From: Ga0077555 sp046154645 | Lineage (GTDB): Bacteria; Pseudomonadota; Alphaproteobacteria; Rhizobiales; Hyphomicrobiaceae | Assembly (NCBI GenBank): GCA_046154645.1 | Contig: JBJXDZ010000114.1 | Span: forward strand, 38,066 to 102,065 | Length of the DNA: 64,000 nucleotides | Direction: 5' to 3' | In this document: positions 19,689 to 27,412 of the stretch, one piece after another | Position numbering within the stretch: position 1 is the stretch's first letter | Layout: each line of letters opens with the position of its first letter | Notes under the pieces: generated by a model | Database searches by the model: none | The model's input: the letters and a program-made list of their open reading frames with translations, nothing else | Told to the model about the DNA's origin: nothing | Made by a program: the position numbers and the translations under genes

Positions 19689-20402
19689 ATGCATCTGATC
19701 ACACTCTTTGCCACGACCGCTGTTTCGGGCGCCGGGGATATGTCTTTCCTGAACCTGTTCAGGCAGGCGAGCCCTGTCGTGCAGGCCGTCATGATCGGCC
19801 TCTTGCTGGCGTCGATCTGGTCGTGGGCCATTATCCTGGAAAAGGTCTGGGCTTTCCGTCGCGCTCGTTCGGAAGCGGATCGGTTCGAGCAGATTTTCTG
19901 GTCTGGTCAGTCGCTGGAGGAGCTTTACACCGGTCTTTCGCGCGGCCGTACGTTCTCCATGGCGAGCCTGTTCGTCGCCGCCATGCGCGAGTGGAAACGC
20001 TCTGTCGAAGGTAACATTCGGGCGCTCGGTGGCATCCAATTGCGCGTCGAGAAGGTGATGGACGTCACCATCAGCCGTGAAATGGAACGGCTGGATCGCC
20101 GGTTGCTGTTCCTGGCCACAGTCGGCTCGACGGCGCCGTTCGTCGGCCTGTTCGGCACGGTGTGGGGCATCATGTCGAGCTTCCAGGCCATTGCGCAGAC
20201 CAAGAACACCAGCCTTGCCGTGGTGGCGCCTGGTATCGCGGAAGCGCTGTTCGCCACCGCGCTCGGCCTGCTGGCGGCCATCCCGGCGGTGATCGCGTAC
20301 AACAAGTTTTCCGCCGATTCGGCGCGTCTGGCACAGCGGCTCGAGGCCTTCGCCGACGAGTTTGCCGCCATCGTGTCGCGCCAGATCGACGTACGCGCTT
20401 AA
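19689..20402 (+). CDS. tolQ: TolQ, inner-membrane proton-channel component
   Basis: A 237-residue membrane protein with three transmembrane helices: near residues 35-55 (VMIGLLLASIWSWAIILEKVW), 140-160 (GSTAPFVGLFGTVWGIMSSF) and 175-200 (FATALGLLAAIPAVIAYN). The conserved GLFGTVWGIM segment is diagnostic of the ExbB/TolQ family. It forms the proton channel with TolR and energises TolA during outer-membrane constriction at division. A shorter start at 19740 (MSFLNLFRQ) is also possible. First gene of the tolQRAB-pal block. Confidence 0.95.
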   Translation: MHLITLFATTAVSGAGDMSFLNLFRQASPVVQAVMIGLLLASIWSWAIILEKVWAFRRARSEADRFEQIFWSGQSLEELYTGLSRGRTFSMASLFVAAMREWKRSVEGNIRALGGIQLRVEKVMDVTISREMERLDRRLLFLATVGSTAPFVGLFGTVWGIMSSFQAIAQTKNTSLAVVAPGIAEALFATALGLLAAIPAVIAYNKFSADSARLAQRLEAFADEFAAIVSRQIDVRA

Positions 20403-20428
20403 GATTCGGCGCAGGGAAGAGATCCACC

Positions 20429-20893
20429 ATGGGTGCAAGTCTCGGCGGCGGTGGCAATCATGCAGGCAGGCGTGGAAAACGCCGCCGGCATGCGCCCATG
20501 AGCGAGATCAACGTGACGCCGTTCGTCGACGTCATGTTGGTTTTGCTGATCATCTTCATGGTGGCGGCCCCCTTATTGACGGCTGGCGTACCGCTGGATC
20601 TGCCGTCGGCCAAGGGCAAGCAGCTCGAGGCCAACAAGCAGCCAGTCGTCGTCTCGGTGACGAAGTCGGGCGAGGTCTACCTCGGCGAGGAAACCAAGAC
20701 GTCGATGAAGCTCGAAGAGCTGGCGTCGAAGCTGGCGCTGATCGGCAAGGGCCCGGGCGGGTTCGACCAGGCTATCTTCGTGCGCGGCGACAAGAGTGTC
20801 GAATACGGCCACGTGGCGCGGGTGATGGCGCGCATCAAGGAGGCGGGTTTCAGCAAGATCTCGCTCGTCACCGAGGTCGGAGGGGGAGGCTAG
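20429..20893 (+). CDS. tolR: TolR, ExbD-family partner of TolQ
   Basis: A 154-residue protein. After a basic tail (GRRGKRRRHAPMSEINVTPF) comes the single transmembrane helix VDVMLVLLIIFMVAAPLLT, whose Asp in FVDVML is the proton-conducting residue of ExbD/TolR. The periplasmic domain follows (VVVSVTKSGEVYLG, GDKSVEYGHVARVMARIKEAG). It works with TolQ to transmit proton-motive force to TolA. ATG at 20429, 26 bp after tolQ. Confidence 0.95.
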   Translation: MGASLGGGGNHAGRRGKRRRHAPMSEINVTPFVDVMLVLLIIFMVAAPLLTAGVPLDLPSAKGKQLEANKQPVVVSVTKSGEVYLGEETKTSMKLEELASKLALIGKGPGGFDQAIFVRGDKSVEYGHVARVMARIKEAGFSKISLVTEVGGGG

Positions 20894-20899
20894 CATCCA

Positions 20900-22003
20900 T
20901 TGCGGATCGGTCTCGTCATATCCTCGATCATCCACGCGGCTTTGCTGCTGTGGACGATGCTGACCATCGAGCGGCACAAGCCCGACCTCAAGATTCCGCC
21001 GCCCGATCCTGTCGTGACCGAGATCATTTCCGAGTCAGATCTGGCCAAGATCAGGCAGGGCAGCCGCACGGCCAAGCTCGACGACGCGCAGGCGAAAGAG
21101 AGCCCGTCGAAGGACACGCCTAAGAAGGAAGTGGCGAAGCCGAAGCCACCGGTTGCCGTCGAGGCGCCGCCACCACCCCCACCCCCGCCGCCCAAGGAGG
21201 AGGTCAAGCCGCCTGAGCCGGAGCCGCCGAAGGCCGAGCCGCCGCCGCCGCCCAAGGCCGAGGTGAAACCACCGGAGCCGCAACCGGACAAGGCCGCGCT
21301 GGATCAAAAGCTCGAAGAACTGGCGATGTTGCAGGCCGCCGAGGACAAGCGGAAGCTCGACGCCGCTGCGAAGGCTGCCGCCGACGAGCAGGCGCGCGCC
21401 GAGGCCGACGCCAAAGCCAAGGCGAAAGCCGAGAAGGACAAGGCCGACAAAGCCAAGGCGGACAAGGCCAAAGCCGATAAGGCGAGGGCTGACAAAGCCA
21501 AAGCCGACAAGGCCAAGGCCGATGCGCTGGCCAAGGAGAAGGCCAAGCTCGATACGGACCGCCTGTCGGCGCTGCTGAACAAGGCGCCGGACCCGAAACA
21601 GGCGCCGGCTGCGGCACCCGCCCCGGCGGCGCCAACGAAGAACGTCGGCCCGGTCAAGGGTGCGAAAGAGGGCACCGATCCGCGCAATGCGGCTAACGAG
21701 GCGTCGCGGTTGATCGGCATGATTGTTGGTCGGATTCGCGACAAGGGGTGCTGGAACATACAGGCCGGCGGTCAGCTGGCTGCCAATCTTATCCCCGTGA
21801 TCCAGTTCGATCTCAATCGTGATGGCTCGGTGCGCGGTGCGCCGCGTGTCATGAACCCGCAGACTTCTCCGGAGTTCCAACTGGCTGCCGATGCCGCAAA
21901 AAGCGCCGTATTGAAGTGTCAGAACTTCGAGTTGCCACCCGAAAAGTACGACACGTGGAAGCGCGTCACACTGGAGTTCGATCCACGGGAGATGTTCCAG
22001 TAA
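20900..22003 (+). CDS. tolA: TolA, energy-transducing periplasmic-spanning protein
   Basis: A 367-residue protein using a TTG start 6 bp after tolR behind a GGGGGAGG ribosome-binding site. The single N-terminal membrane helix is ISSIIHAALLLWTML. Next is a Pro/Lys-rich stretch (about residues 60-130), then a long Ala/Lys/Asp/Glu helical domain with a KADKA repeat around residues 170-215 that spans the periplasm. The C-terminal domain (LIGMIVGRIRDKGCWN, IQFDLNRDGSVRGAPRVM) is the TolA domain III/TonB-like fold that contacts TolB and Pal. A typical alphaproteobacterial TolA. Confidence 0.93.
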   Translation: MRIGLVISSIIHAALLLWTMLTIERHKPDLKIPPPDPVVTEIISESDLAKIRQGSRTAKLDDAQAKESPSKDTPKKEVAKPKPPVAVEAPPPPPPPPPKEEVKPPEPEPPKAEPPPPPKAEVKPPEPQPDKAALDQKLEELAMLQAAEDKRKLDAAAKAAADEQARAEADAKAKAKAEKDKADKAKADKAKADKARADKAKADKAKADALAKEKAKLDTDRLSALLNKAPDPKQAPAAAPAPAAPTKNVGPVKGAKEGTDPRNAANEASRLIGMIVGRIRDKGCWNIQAGGQLAANLIPVIQFDLNRDGSVRGAPRVMNPQTSPEFQLAADAAKSAVLKCQNFELPPEKYDTWKRVTLEFDPREMFQ

Positions 22004-22071
22004 GCCCACGAGTCGACTATTGGGCGCAGGCGTTCATTGTCGCGAAACAGACCGGAAAGCAGCTGCAGGCT

Positions 22072-23415
22072 ATGGCCATGACCAATCGTCCCATCTCTCG
22101 ACGCAGCCTGATCACAGGTTTGGGAGCCGTCGCAGCCACTGGGCTCGCCTCGCCGTTGTCCGCCCAGCAAGGTGAGGAAGGCATCAAGGGACGCGTTCGC
22201 GATGCGGATCTCCGCCCGCGCCCCATCGCGGTGGCGCCGTTCCTGTCAGATGACCCTAAACTGGGGCAGGATATCACCCGCATCATCGAAAATGATCTCG
22301 AAAGCTCAGGTCTGTTCAAGCCGATTGACCCGCGCACATTTATCGAGCGCATCGGCGATCTCAATGCCACACCGCGCTTCAACGACTGGAAAAGCATCGG
22401 CGCAGAGGCCTTGGTCGTCGGCCGTGTGTCGCGTTTGCCAGATGGTCGCCTGCAAGCGCAATTTAGATTGTGGGACGTCGTGCTTGGGAAGCCGCTCGCC
22501 GGACAACAATTCGGCACCGCCGCCGCCAACTGGCGGCGCGTCGGCCATATCATCGCCGATCAGGCCTGGGAAAAGCTGACGCTCGAGAAGGGGTATTTCG
22601 ATACCCGCGTCGTGTTCATCGACGAGACGGGCCCGAAGGAAAAGCGCATCAAGCGGCTCGCCATCATGGACCAGGACGGCGCCAACGTGCGCCTGCTTAG
22701 CCAAGGCCAGGAGCTGGTGCTGACACCGCGGTTCAGCCCGACCAGCCAGGAAATCACCTACATGAGCTACACGCGGGAGCAGCCGCGCGTCGTGCTCATG
22801 AACCTCGAGAGCGGCCAGCGCGAGGTGGTCGGCGACTTTCCCGGCATGACGTTCGCGCCGCGATTCTCGCCCGATGGGCAGCGCATCATCATGAGCGCCG
22901 GCCAGGGCGGGGCCACCGCCATCATGGAAATGGATCTGCGCAGCCGCCAGACTCGTCGCCTCACCGATGGCCAGGGCATCGATACCGGTCCCTGCTATGC
23001 CCCGGACGGCCGCCAGATCGTCATCGAATCCGACCGTGGCGGCAACCAGCAGCTCTACATCATGGGGGCCGATGGCTCGGCTCCGCGCCGAATCAGCAAC
23101 GGTGATGGCCGCTATTCGACCCCGGTCTGGTCGCCGCGGGGTGACTATATTGCGTTCACGAAACAACAATCTGGCAGATTCCTGATTGGCGTCATGCGCA
23201 CTGACGGCAGCGGCGAGCGTATTCTCACGGACGGCTTCCACAATGAGGGCCCGACGTGGGCGCCAAATGGCCGATTCCTGATGTTTTTCAGGGATTCACC
23301 CGGAGCCGGCGGCGGTTCACGCCTGTTTTCCATCGACCTCACCGGACGCAACGAGCGGGTGGTCAAAACCCCCGCCTTCGCCTCGGACCCGGCCTGGTCC
23401 CCGCTCCTGAAATGA
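22072..23415 (+). CDS. tolB: TolB, periplasmic beta-propeller protein
   Basis: A 447-residue protein starting MAMTNRPISRRSLITGLG, with a twin-arginine signal (S-R-R-S-L-I-T, then a moderately hydrophobic stretch ending SPLSAQ). The N-terminal domain (RPRPIAVAPFLSDDPKLG) is followed by a six-bladed WD40-like propeller with repeats such as TPRFSPTSQEITYMSY, APRFSPDGQRIIMS, YAPDGRQIVIESDRGG and TPVWSPRGDYIAF. It binds Pal and TolA in the Tol-Pal system. Upstream in-frame codons were left out because the Tat signal starts at the ATG at 22072 (or 22078). Confidence 0.94.
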   Translation: MAMTNRPISRRSLITGLGAVAATGLASPLSAQQGEEGIKGRVRDADLRPRPIAVAPFLSDDPKLGQDITRIIENDLESSGLFKPIDPRTFIERIGDLNATPRFNDWKSIGAEALVVGRVSRLPDGRLQAQFRLWDVVLGKPLAGQQFGTAAANWRRVGHIIADQAWEKLTLEKGYFDTRVVFIDETGPKEKRIKRLAIMDQDGANVRLLSQGQELVLTPRFSPTSQEITYMSYTREQPRVVLMNLESGQREVVGDFPGMTFAPRFSPDGQRIIMSAGQGGATAIMEMDLRSRQTRRLTDGQGIDTGPCYAPDGRQIVIESDRGGNQQLYIMGADGSAPRRISNGDGRYSTPVWSPRGDYIAFTKQQSGRFLIGVMRTDGSGERILTDGFHNEGPTWAPNGRFLMFFRDSPGAGGGSRLFSIDLTGRNERVVKTPAFASDPAWSPLLK

Positions 23416-23678
23416 GGCAGCGGTTAACCACGCGTTAAGCCGTTCGCGATGTACTGAACCCAAGTAACCTGTACGGTTTCACGAGCTGCGCTGTGCTGTT
23501 GCGCCGCGGCTGCGAGAGGCTGTTTGCCGGCTTCTGCGGCATCAAGGCCATTCCGTGGCATTTTCGCATCTAACAGGGTGGAAAAGCTGAGGATAACTGC
23601 CACAGTTCTTGATCTGCAGAGGCTTCACCGATACCCCGTTAATGGCGATTGCCGAACACAGCACTAGGAGAGAAGACC

Positions 23679-23813
23679 ATGACCATCAAGAGCACGATCG
23701 TTATCGCGACGCTGATCGCGGCAGTGGCCGTTGGCGCTTGCCGCCGTGAAGTCCACCACGAGCCAATGAAGCTCGGCGCGGACGTCCCGGTTGCTGGCCA
23801 GGTCGCTCGCTAA
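23679..23813 (+). CDS. Tandem micro-lipoprotein, copy 1 (44 aa)
   Basis: A 44-residue open frame preceded by AGGAGAGAAGACC, a strong ribosome-binding site. The N-terminus (MTIKSTIVIATLIAAVAVGAC) is a short signal with a lipobox-like V-G-A-C, so the mature protein would be a 24-residue lipid-anchored peptide starting CRREVHHEPMKLG. A homologous copy follows 41 bp downstream, which argues that both are real. Placement between tolB and pal suggests an envelope role. I have a faint memory of similar short proteins at this spot in other Hyphomicrobiales but no family name. Confidence 0.75.
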   Translation: MTIKSTIVIATLIAAVAVGACRREVHHEPMKLGADVPVAGQVAR

Positions 23814-23854
23814 CGAGTTGACACTGAATCCAGGAACTTAAGGAGAGAACTACC

Positions 23855-23983
23855 ATGAAGGGCGCTATCATTCTTGCCACGATCGTTGCGGCTGTTGCTC
23901 TCGGAGCGTGCCGCAAGGAAGTGCATCACGCTCCGATGAAGCTCGGCGGTGATGTGGCGGTTCAGGAGCAGGTGGCTCGCTAA
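23855..23983 (+). CDS. Tandem micro-lipoprotein, copy 2 (42 aa)
   Basis: A 42-residue open frame with ribosome-binding site AAGGAGAGAACTACC. The sequence MKGAIILATIVAAVALGAC then RKEVHHAPMKLGGD mirrors copy 1: signal peptide, lipobox L-G-A-C, then the shared core E-V-H-H-x-P-M-K-L-G and the same C-terminal Q-V-A-R. Conservation is at protein level with many silent differences, which supports selection on the peptide. A rho-independent terminator lies about 55 bp after the stop, so the pair probably ends the tolQRAB transcript. Confidence 0.75.
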   Translation: MKGAIILATIVAAVALGACRKEVHHAPMKLGGDVAVQEQVAR

Positions 23984-24037
23984 GCCACACGTGTGCAAGA
24001 GTAACGCGACGTACTCCGGTCGCGAGCGTCTGAGTTC

Positions 24038-24078
24038 AAAAACCGTCCGGCTCGCTGATAGCGTCCGGGCGGTTTTTC
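24038..24078 (+). terminator. Intrinsic terminator after the micro-lipoproteins
   Basis: Stem AAACCGTCCGG (24040-24050) with CCGGGCGGTTT (24065-24075), one G-U pair, 14-nt loop, followed by TTCTT and preceded by an A-run. It separates the tolQRAB-lipoprotein transcript from pal. Confidence 0.88.
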
Positions 24079-24369
24079 TTATGCCAAATGCGCTAGCTGA
24101 ATGCCGGGAGCCGCTTGCGCCGCGGCGTCTGCGAATCTACGTTTTCCACAGTTCGCCGTCGAATTCTCTGGATAGCGATCGAGCAGCCCTTGCTGGATCC
24201 GGCGACACACATCAGGCTTCGCACTCAAAACTAGGACGTCTGGGTTTCGCCCGGCGGTCGCCTTATTTTTGCGCGGCGGCTGGTCTAATGGGGCTGTAGG
24301 GAGGTTCCGAAACTGGGACCGGCTTGCCGCGGGGGCAACCTGTCGAGCAAGCGAAAGAAGGGGGTTTGA

Positions 24370-24900
24370 ATGGCAGTTGCAACGACGATCGGGCAGGCAC
24401 TGAAGATGCTGATGGTGATGGCCGTTGCCGTCACGATCGCAGCCTGCGCCAATCAGGCCCCGAAGCCGGGTGACGCCGCGCTTGGCCCAGGTGGGCCGGG
24501 TGCCGGTCGCGGCGGTCCGGCGACGCCGGGATCGGCCCGTGATTTCAGCCAGAACGTGGGCGATATCGTCTACTTCTCCACCGACAGCGTCGACCTGTCA
24601 CCAGAGGCGCAGCAGACCGTCGCCAACCAGGCGCGCTGGCTACAGCAGTATTCGCAATACACCATCACCATCGAGGGCCACGCCGACGAGCGCGGTACGC
24701 GGGAATACAATATCGGCTTGGGCGCCAAACGCGCTGAGGCTGTGAAGGCCTTCCTGGCCCGTAACGGCGTCAACGCAGCGCGCATCCGCACCATCTCCTA
24801 CGGCAAGGAGCGACCGGTGGCGGTGTGCAATGATATCTCCTGCTGGTCGCAGAATCGGCGGGCCCAGACCATCCTCAACAGCCGCGTGTCCAGCAACTGA
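24370..24900 (+). CDS. pal: Pal, peptidoglycan-associated lipoprotein
   Basis: A 176-residue lipoprotein. The signal ends in a lipobox (TIAAC), followed by a Gly/Pro-rich linker and an OmpA-like C-terminal domain (YFSTDSVDLSPEAQQTVANQ, ITIEGHADERGTREYNIGLG, AKRAEAVKAFLARNGV, ISYGKERPVAV). It ties the outer membrane to peptidoglycan and to TolB. An AGAAGGGGG site precedes the start. It probably has its own promoter in the 290-bp gap after the upstream terminator. Confidence 0.96.
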   Translation: MAVATTIGQALKMLMVMAVAVTIAACANQAPKPGDAALGPGGPGAGRGGPATPGSARDFSQNVGDIVYFSTDSVDLSPEAQQTVANQARWLQQYSQYTITIEGHADERGTREYNIGLGAKRAEAVKAFLARNGVNAARIRTISYGKERPVAVCNDISCWSQNRRAQTILNSRVSSN

Positions 24901-25111
24901 GCGCGGGATGCGCGCCAGCCACTTCGACTACGCGAGACTTCGAAATGGGCCTGTCGGACGCCGACGGGCCCTTTTTCGGCTTATGCCCGCAAGTCTGGAA
25001 AGAGTGGATAACCGGGCCGTGGGCGAAGGCACCCCAAAACTGCCCTATTGTTGCGCCATGCGTGTCAGCTGACATTCGACCGCTCGCTGCTCTCCACAGG
25101 GTCGCAAATCA

Positions 25112-26065
25112 ATGCTTCGCCGTGCCCACCACAGCCTACTGTCGGCACCTCAGGCCACAGCCTCGCGGAGCGGGGCACTCTCGGTGCTGGTGGTGTGCCT
25201 CACCGCGATCTGCGCCAGTGGCTTCGGCCTGGGCCAGCCCGTCGTCGCTGGACCGCCCGGCGCGTTGTCAGTCCTCGACAGCGCCGGCCACAGATCGTCG
25301 GCCGGCCGGCCCCCGATTGTGCTGGTGCGAGCGCCGCGCGATCGCGAGGCGGAAGCCCAGCGAATGCTGGACGTCATCCGCCAGAGCCTGGCACGCGGGG
25401 ATATCGCGACCGCCAACGGCCAGTTCGAGATCCTGCAAGCGCGGCACGCCGATACCGATGCCTATGGCGAGGCACGCGCCTTGATGACGCGTGCGCCAGA
25501 AGCACCCGCCCGTTCGCCAACCGTGACGGCCCGTCCCGCACCTACAGAAGCTCCCATGGCCACGGAGCGTTCGGCGGCCGCGATCCCGACACCTCCTCCT
25601 CCCGTCACCACCCGCCCGGCCCAACCCGGCCAGCCTTGGACCACGGAAATTCGCCGTGTGCGGGCTCTCACCCAGGATTTCCAGGCCTCGACAGGCGACC
25701 GCATCTTCTTCGGCGAGGCCAGCGCCGAGCTCGGTTCCCGGGCGCGCGCCGTGCTGGCAGCCCAGGCAGAGTGGCTAAAGCGCTTCCCGCAAGTGCCGAT
25801 CGTCATCTCGGCCCACGCCGACGATCGTGGCAGCCGCGACTACAACGAGGACTTGTCGATTCGGCGGGGCGAGGCCGTGAAGGCGCGGCTGATGGCCGAA
25901 GGCATCGATGCCAGTCGCATGCGGGTGATACCGCACGGCCGCGAAGCCCGGCTGGCGGTGTGCGAGGATCCAGGTTGCGCCGCTCAGAACCGCCGGGTTG
26001 TGACGGTGATCGGCGAGACTGAACCGGCAAATCATGGCAGTTTGAGCCAACCTGTCCGCCGGTGA
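25112..26065 (+). CDS. Pal-like OmpA-domain protein (second copy, non-lipidated)
   Basis: A 317-residue protein with an N-terminal hydrophobic segment (SVLVVCLTAICASGFGLG) but no clear lipobox. The middle is Ala/Pro-rich. The C-terminal OmpA domain (DRIFFGEASAELGSRARAV, VISAHADDRGSRDYNEDLS, RRGEAVKARLMAEG, VIPHGREARLAV, the final C-x7-NRRVVTVIG) parallels Pal segment by segment. It lies between pal and cpoB, so it is probably a duplicated Pal that gained a longer periplasmic linker. Function unproven. Confidence 0.82.
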   Translation: MLRRAHHSLLSAPQATASRSGALSVLVVCLTAICASGFGLGQPVVAGPPGALSVLDSAGHRSSAGRPPIVLVRAPRDREAEAQRMLDVIRQSLARGDIATANGQFEILQARHADTDAYGEARALMTRAPEAPARSPTVTARPAPTEAPMATERSAAAIPTPPPPVTTRPAQPGQPWTTEIRRVRALTQDFQASTGDRIFFGEASAELGSRARAVLAAQAEWLKRFPQVPIVISAHADDRGSRDYNEDLSIRRGEAVKARLMAEGIDASRMRVIPHGREARLAVCEDPGCAAQNRRVVTVIGETEPANHGSLSQPVRR

Positions 26066-26250
26066 GCGACATCGGTTGTGGATTGGCCATGAAACTGGCT
26101 TGGCGTGCGACCCGTTTCACCGTGTTTTGAGGCTGGCGCTGCGGCACCGTGATGGATGGTGCGACGGGCGGCTGGTGTGGTTGGGATACGAGCCTGCGGG
26201 TGCGCGCAAACAGGTGCGCGGCGGCGCCGGGGCACGGAGGGGATGAGGTC

Positions 26251-27408
26251 ATGATGGCGCACTATTCGGGCTTGCGGCATCGGCAGCTGGCGAAACTTGC
26301 CGTGACGTTGGTGCTGGTCGGCGTGACCGCGCAGGCCAATGCACAGCAGGCGCCCTGGGCGACGGAGCCGGCGCGTCCGCCGGCGGCTGCACCGCCCAAA
26401 GCCCCGCCCCAAACCAAGGCCGCGCCAAAGGCAACGCCGCCCGCCCAGAAGGCACCGGCTACCGCCAAAGAGGAAGGTGCGGCACCACCTCGCCCCGCCA
26501 ACGAGGCGCAATTGCGCCAGCGCGTCGAACAGCTCGAAGAACAGCTCGCCGACATGCAGGTCACCATCGGCACCCTCGAGTCGCTCGGCAAGACCACGGG
26601 CGGACCGATGCCGGCACCGGGATCCGGCGGCCCATCCCGTGTTCCTTCCGGCGGCGGCGTCGATCAGGCCCGCGTCGATAGCCTCGAGACCCAGATCCGC
26701 GCCTTGACCGCTCAAGTCGAGCAATTGTCCGAGCAACTGCGCCAGATCAATCAACAACGCCGCAGCGACGGCACCGGCATGCAGCAGCCGACGCGGGAGG
26801 CCACAGGTCCCGGCCCCCGCATTGATGTGCCCCCGACGCGCAGCCCGGCCAGCGCCCAGCCCGGTGAGCCCCGCGCCGCGCCGCCCGGCTTCGGCTCAAC
26901 GACCGTACGACCCGGCGGCGAGCGAGATGGCCGCGAGCCCCGCGATGGTGACCAGATCGGACGCCTGATCGATCCGGATGTGCCGCGCCAACCGGGGTCG
27001 CAGCCATTGCCACCGACCGCAGCCCAGGCTGAAACACCGAAGGAGCTGTACGAAACAGCCTACGGCTATCTGCTGCAACAAGACTATGGCGCCGCAGAAG
27101 TGGCATTCGAGGAGTTCCTGCGCCGTTATCCCAGCGATCGGCTGACCGCCGACGCCCAGTACTGGCTCGGTGAGACGCTGTTCGTGCAGCGCCGCTTCAA
27201 GCCGGCCGGACAGGCCTTCCTGAGAGTCATCGAGGCGCACAAGACGTCGGCCAAGGTGCCGAACAGCCTCCTGAAGCTGGCGCTGGCGCTGGAGCAGCTC
27301 GGCCAGAAGGACTGTGCGCTGTTCAGTGAACTCGAGACGCGGCATCCGAACGCGGCCGCCGACGTCAAGAGCAAGGCCCGGGCTCTGAAACAGCGGATCG
27401 GCTGCTAG
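26251..27408 (+). CDS. cpoB: CpoB (YbgF), Tol-Pal associated TPR protein
   Basis: A 385-residue periplasmic protein starting MMAHYSGLRHRQLAKL with a signal peptide ending TAQANAQ. A first coiled coil (QLRQRVEQLEEQLADMQV) and a second (VDSLETQIRALTAQVEQL) are separated by Gly/Pro-rich linkers. Three TPR units follow at the C-terminus (LYETAYGYLLQQDYGAAEVA, RLTADAQYWLGETLFVQR, KVPNSLLKLALALEQLG). CpoB coordinates peptidoglycan synthesis with Tol-mediated constriction. ATG at 26251 follows GGAGGGGATGAGG. Longer than E. coli CpoB because of the linkers. Confidence 0.92.
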   Translation: MMAHYSGLRHRQLAKLAVTLVLVGVTAQANAQQAPWATEPARPPAAAPPKAPPQTKAAPKATPPAQKAPATAKEEGAAPPRPANEAQLRQRVEQLEEQLADMQVTIGTLESLGKTTGGPMPAPGSGGPSRVPSGGGVDQARVDSLETQIRALTAQVEQLSEQLRQINQQRRSDGTGMQQPTREATGPGPRIDVPPTRSPASAQPGEPRAAPPGFGSTTVRPGGERDGREPRDGDQIGRLIDPDVPRQPGSQPLPPTAAQAETPKELYETAYGYLLQQDYGAAEVAFEEFLRRYPSDRLTADAQYWLGETLFVQRRFKPAGQAFLRVIEAHKTSAKVPNSLLKLALALEQLGQKDCALFSELETRHPNAAADVKSKARALKQRIGC

Positions 27409-27412
27409 CGCG

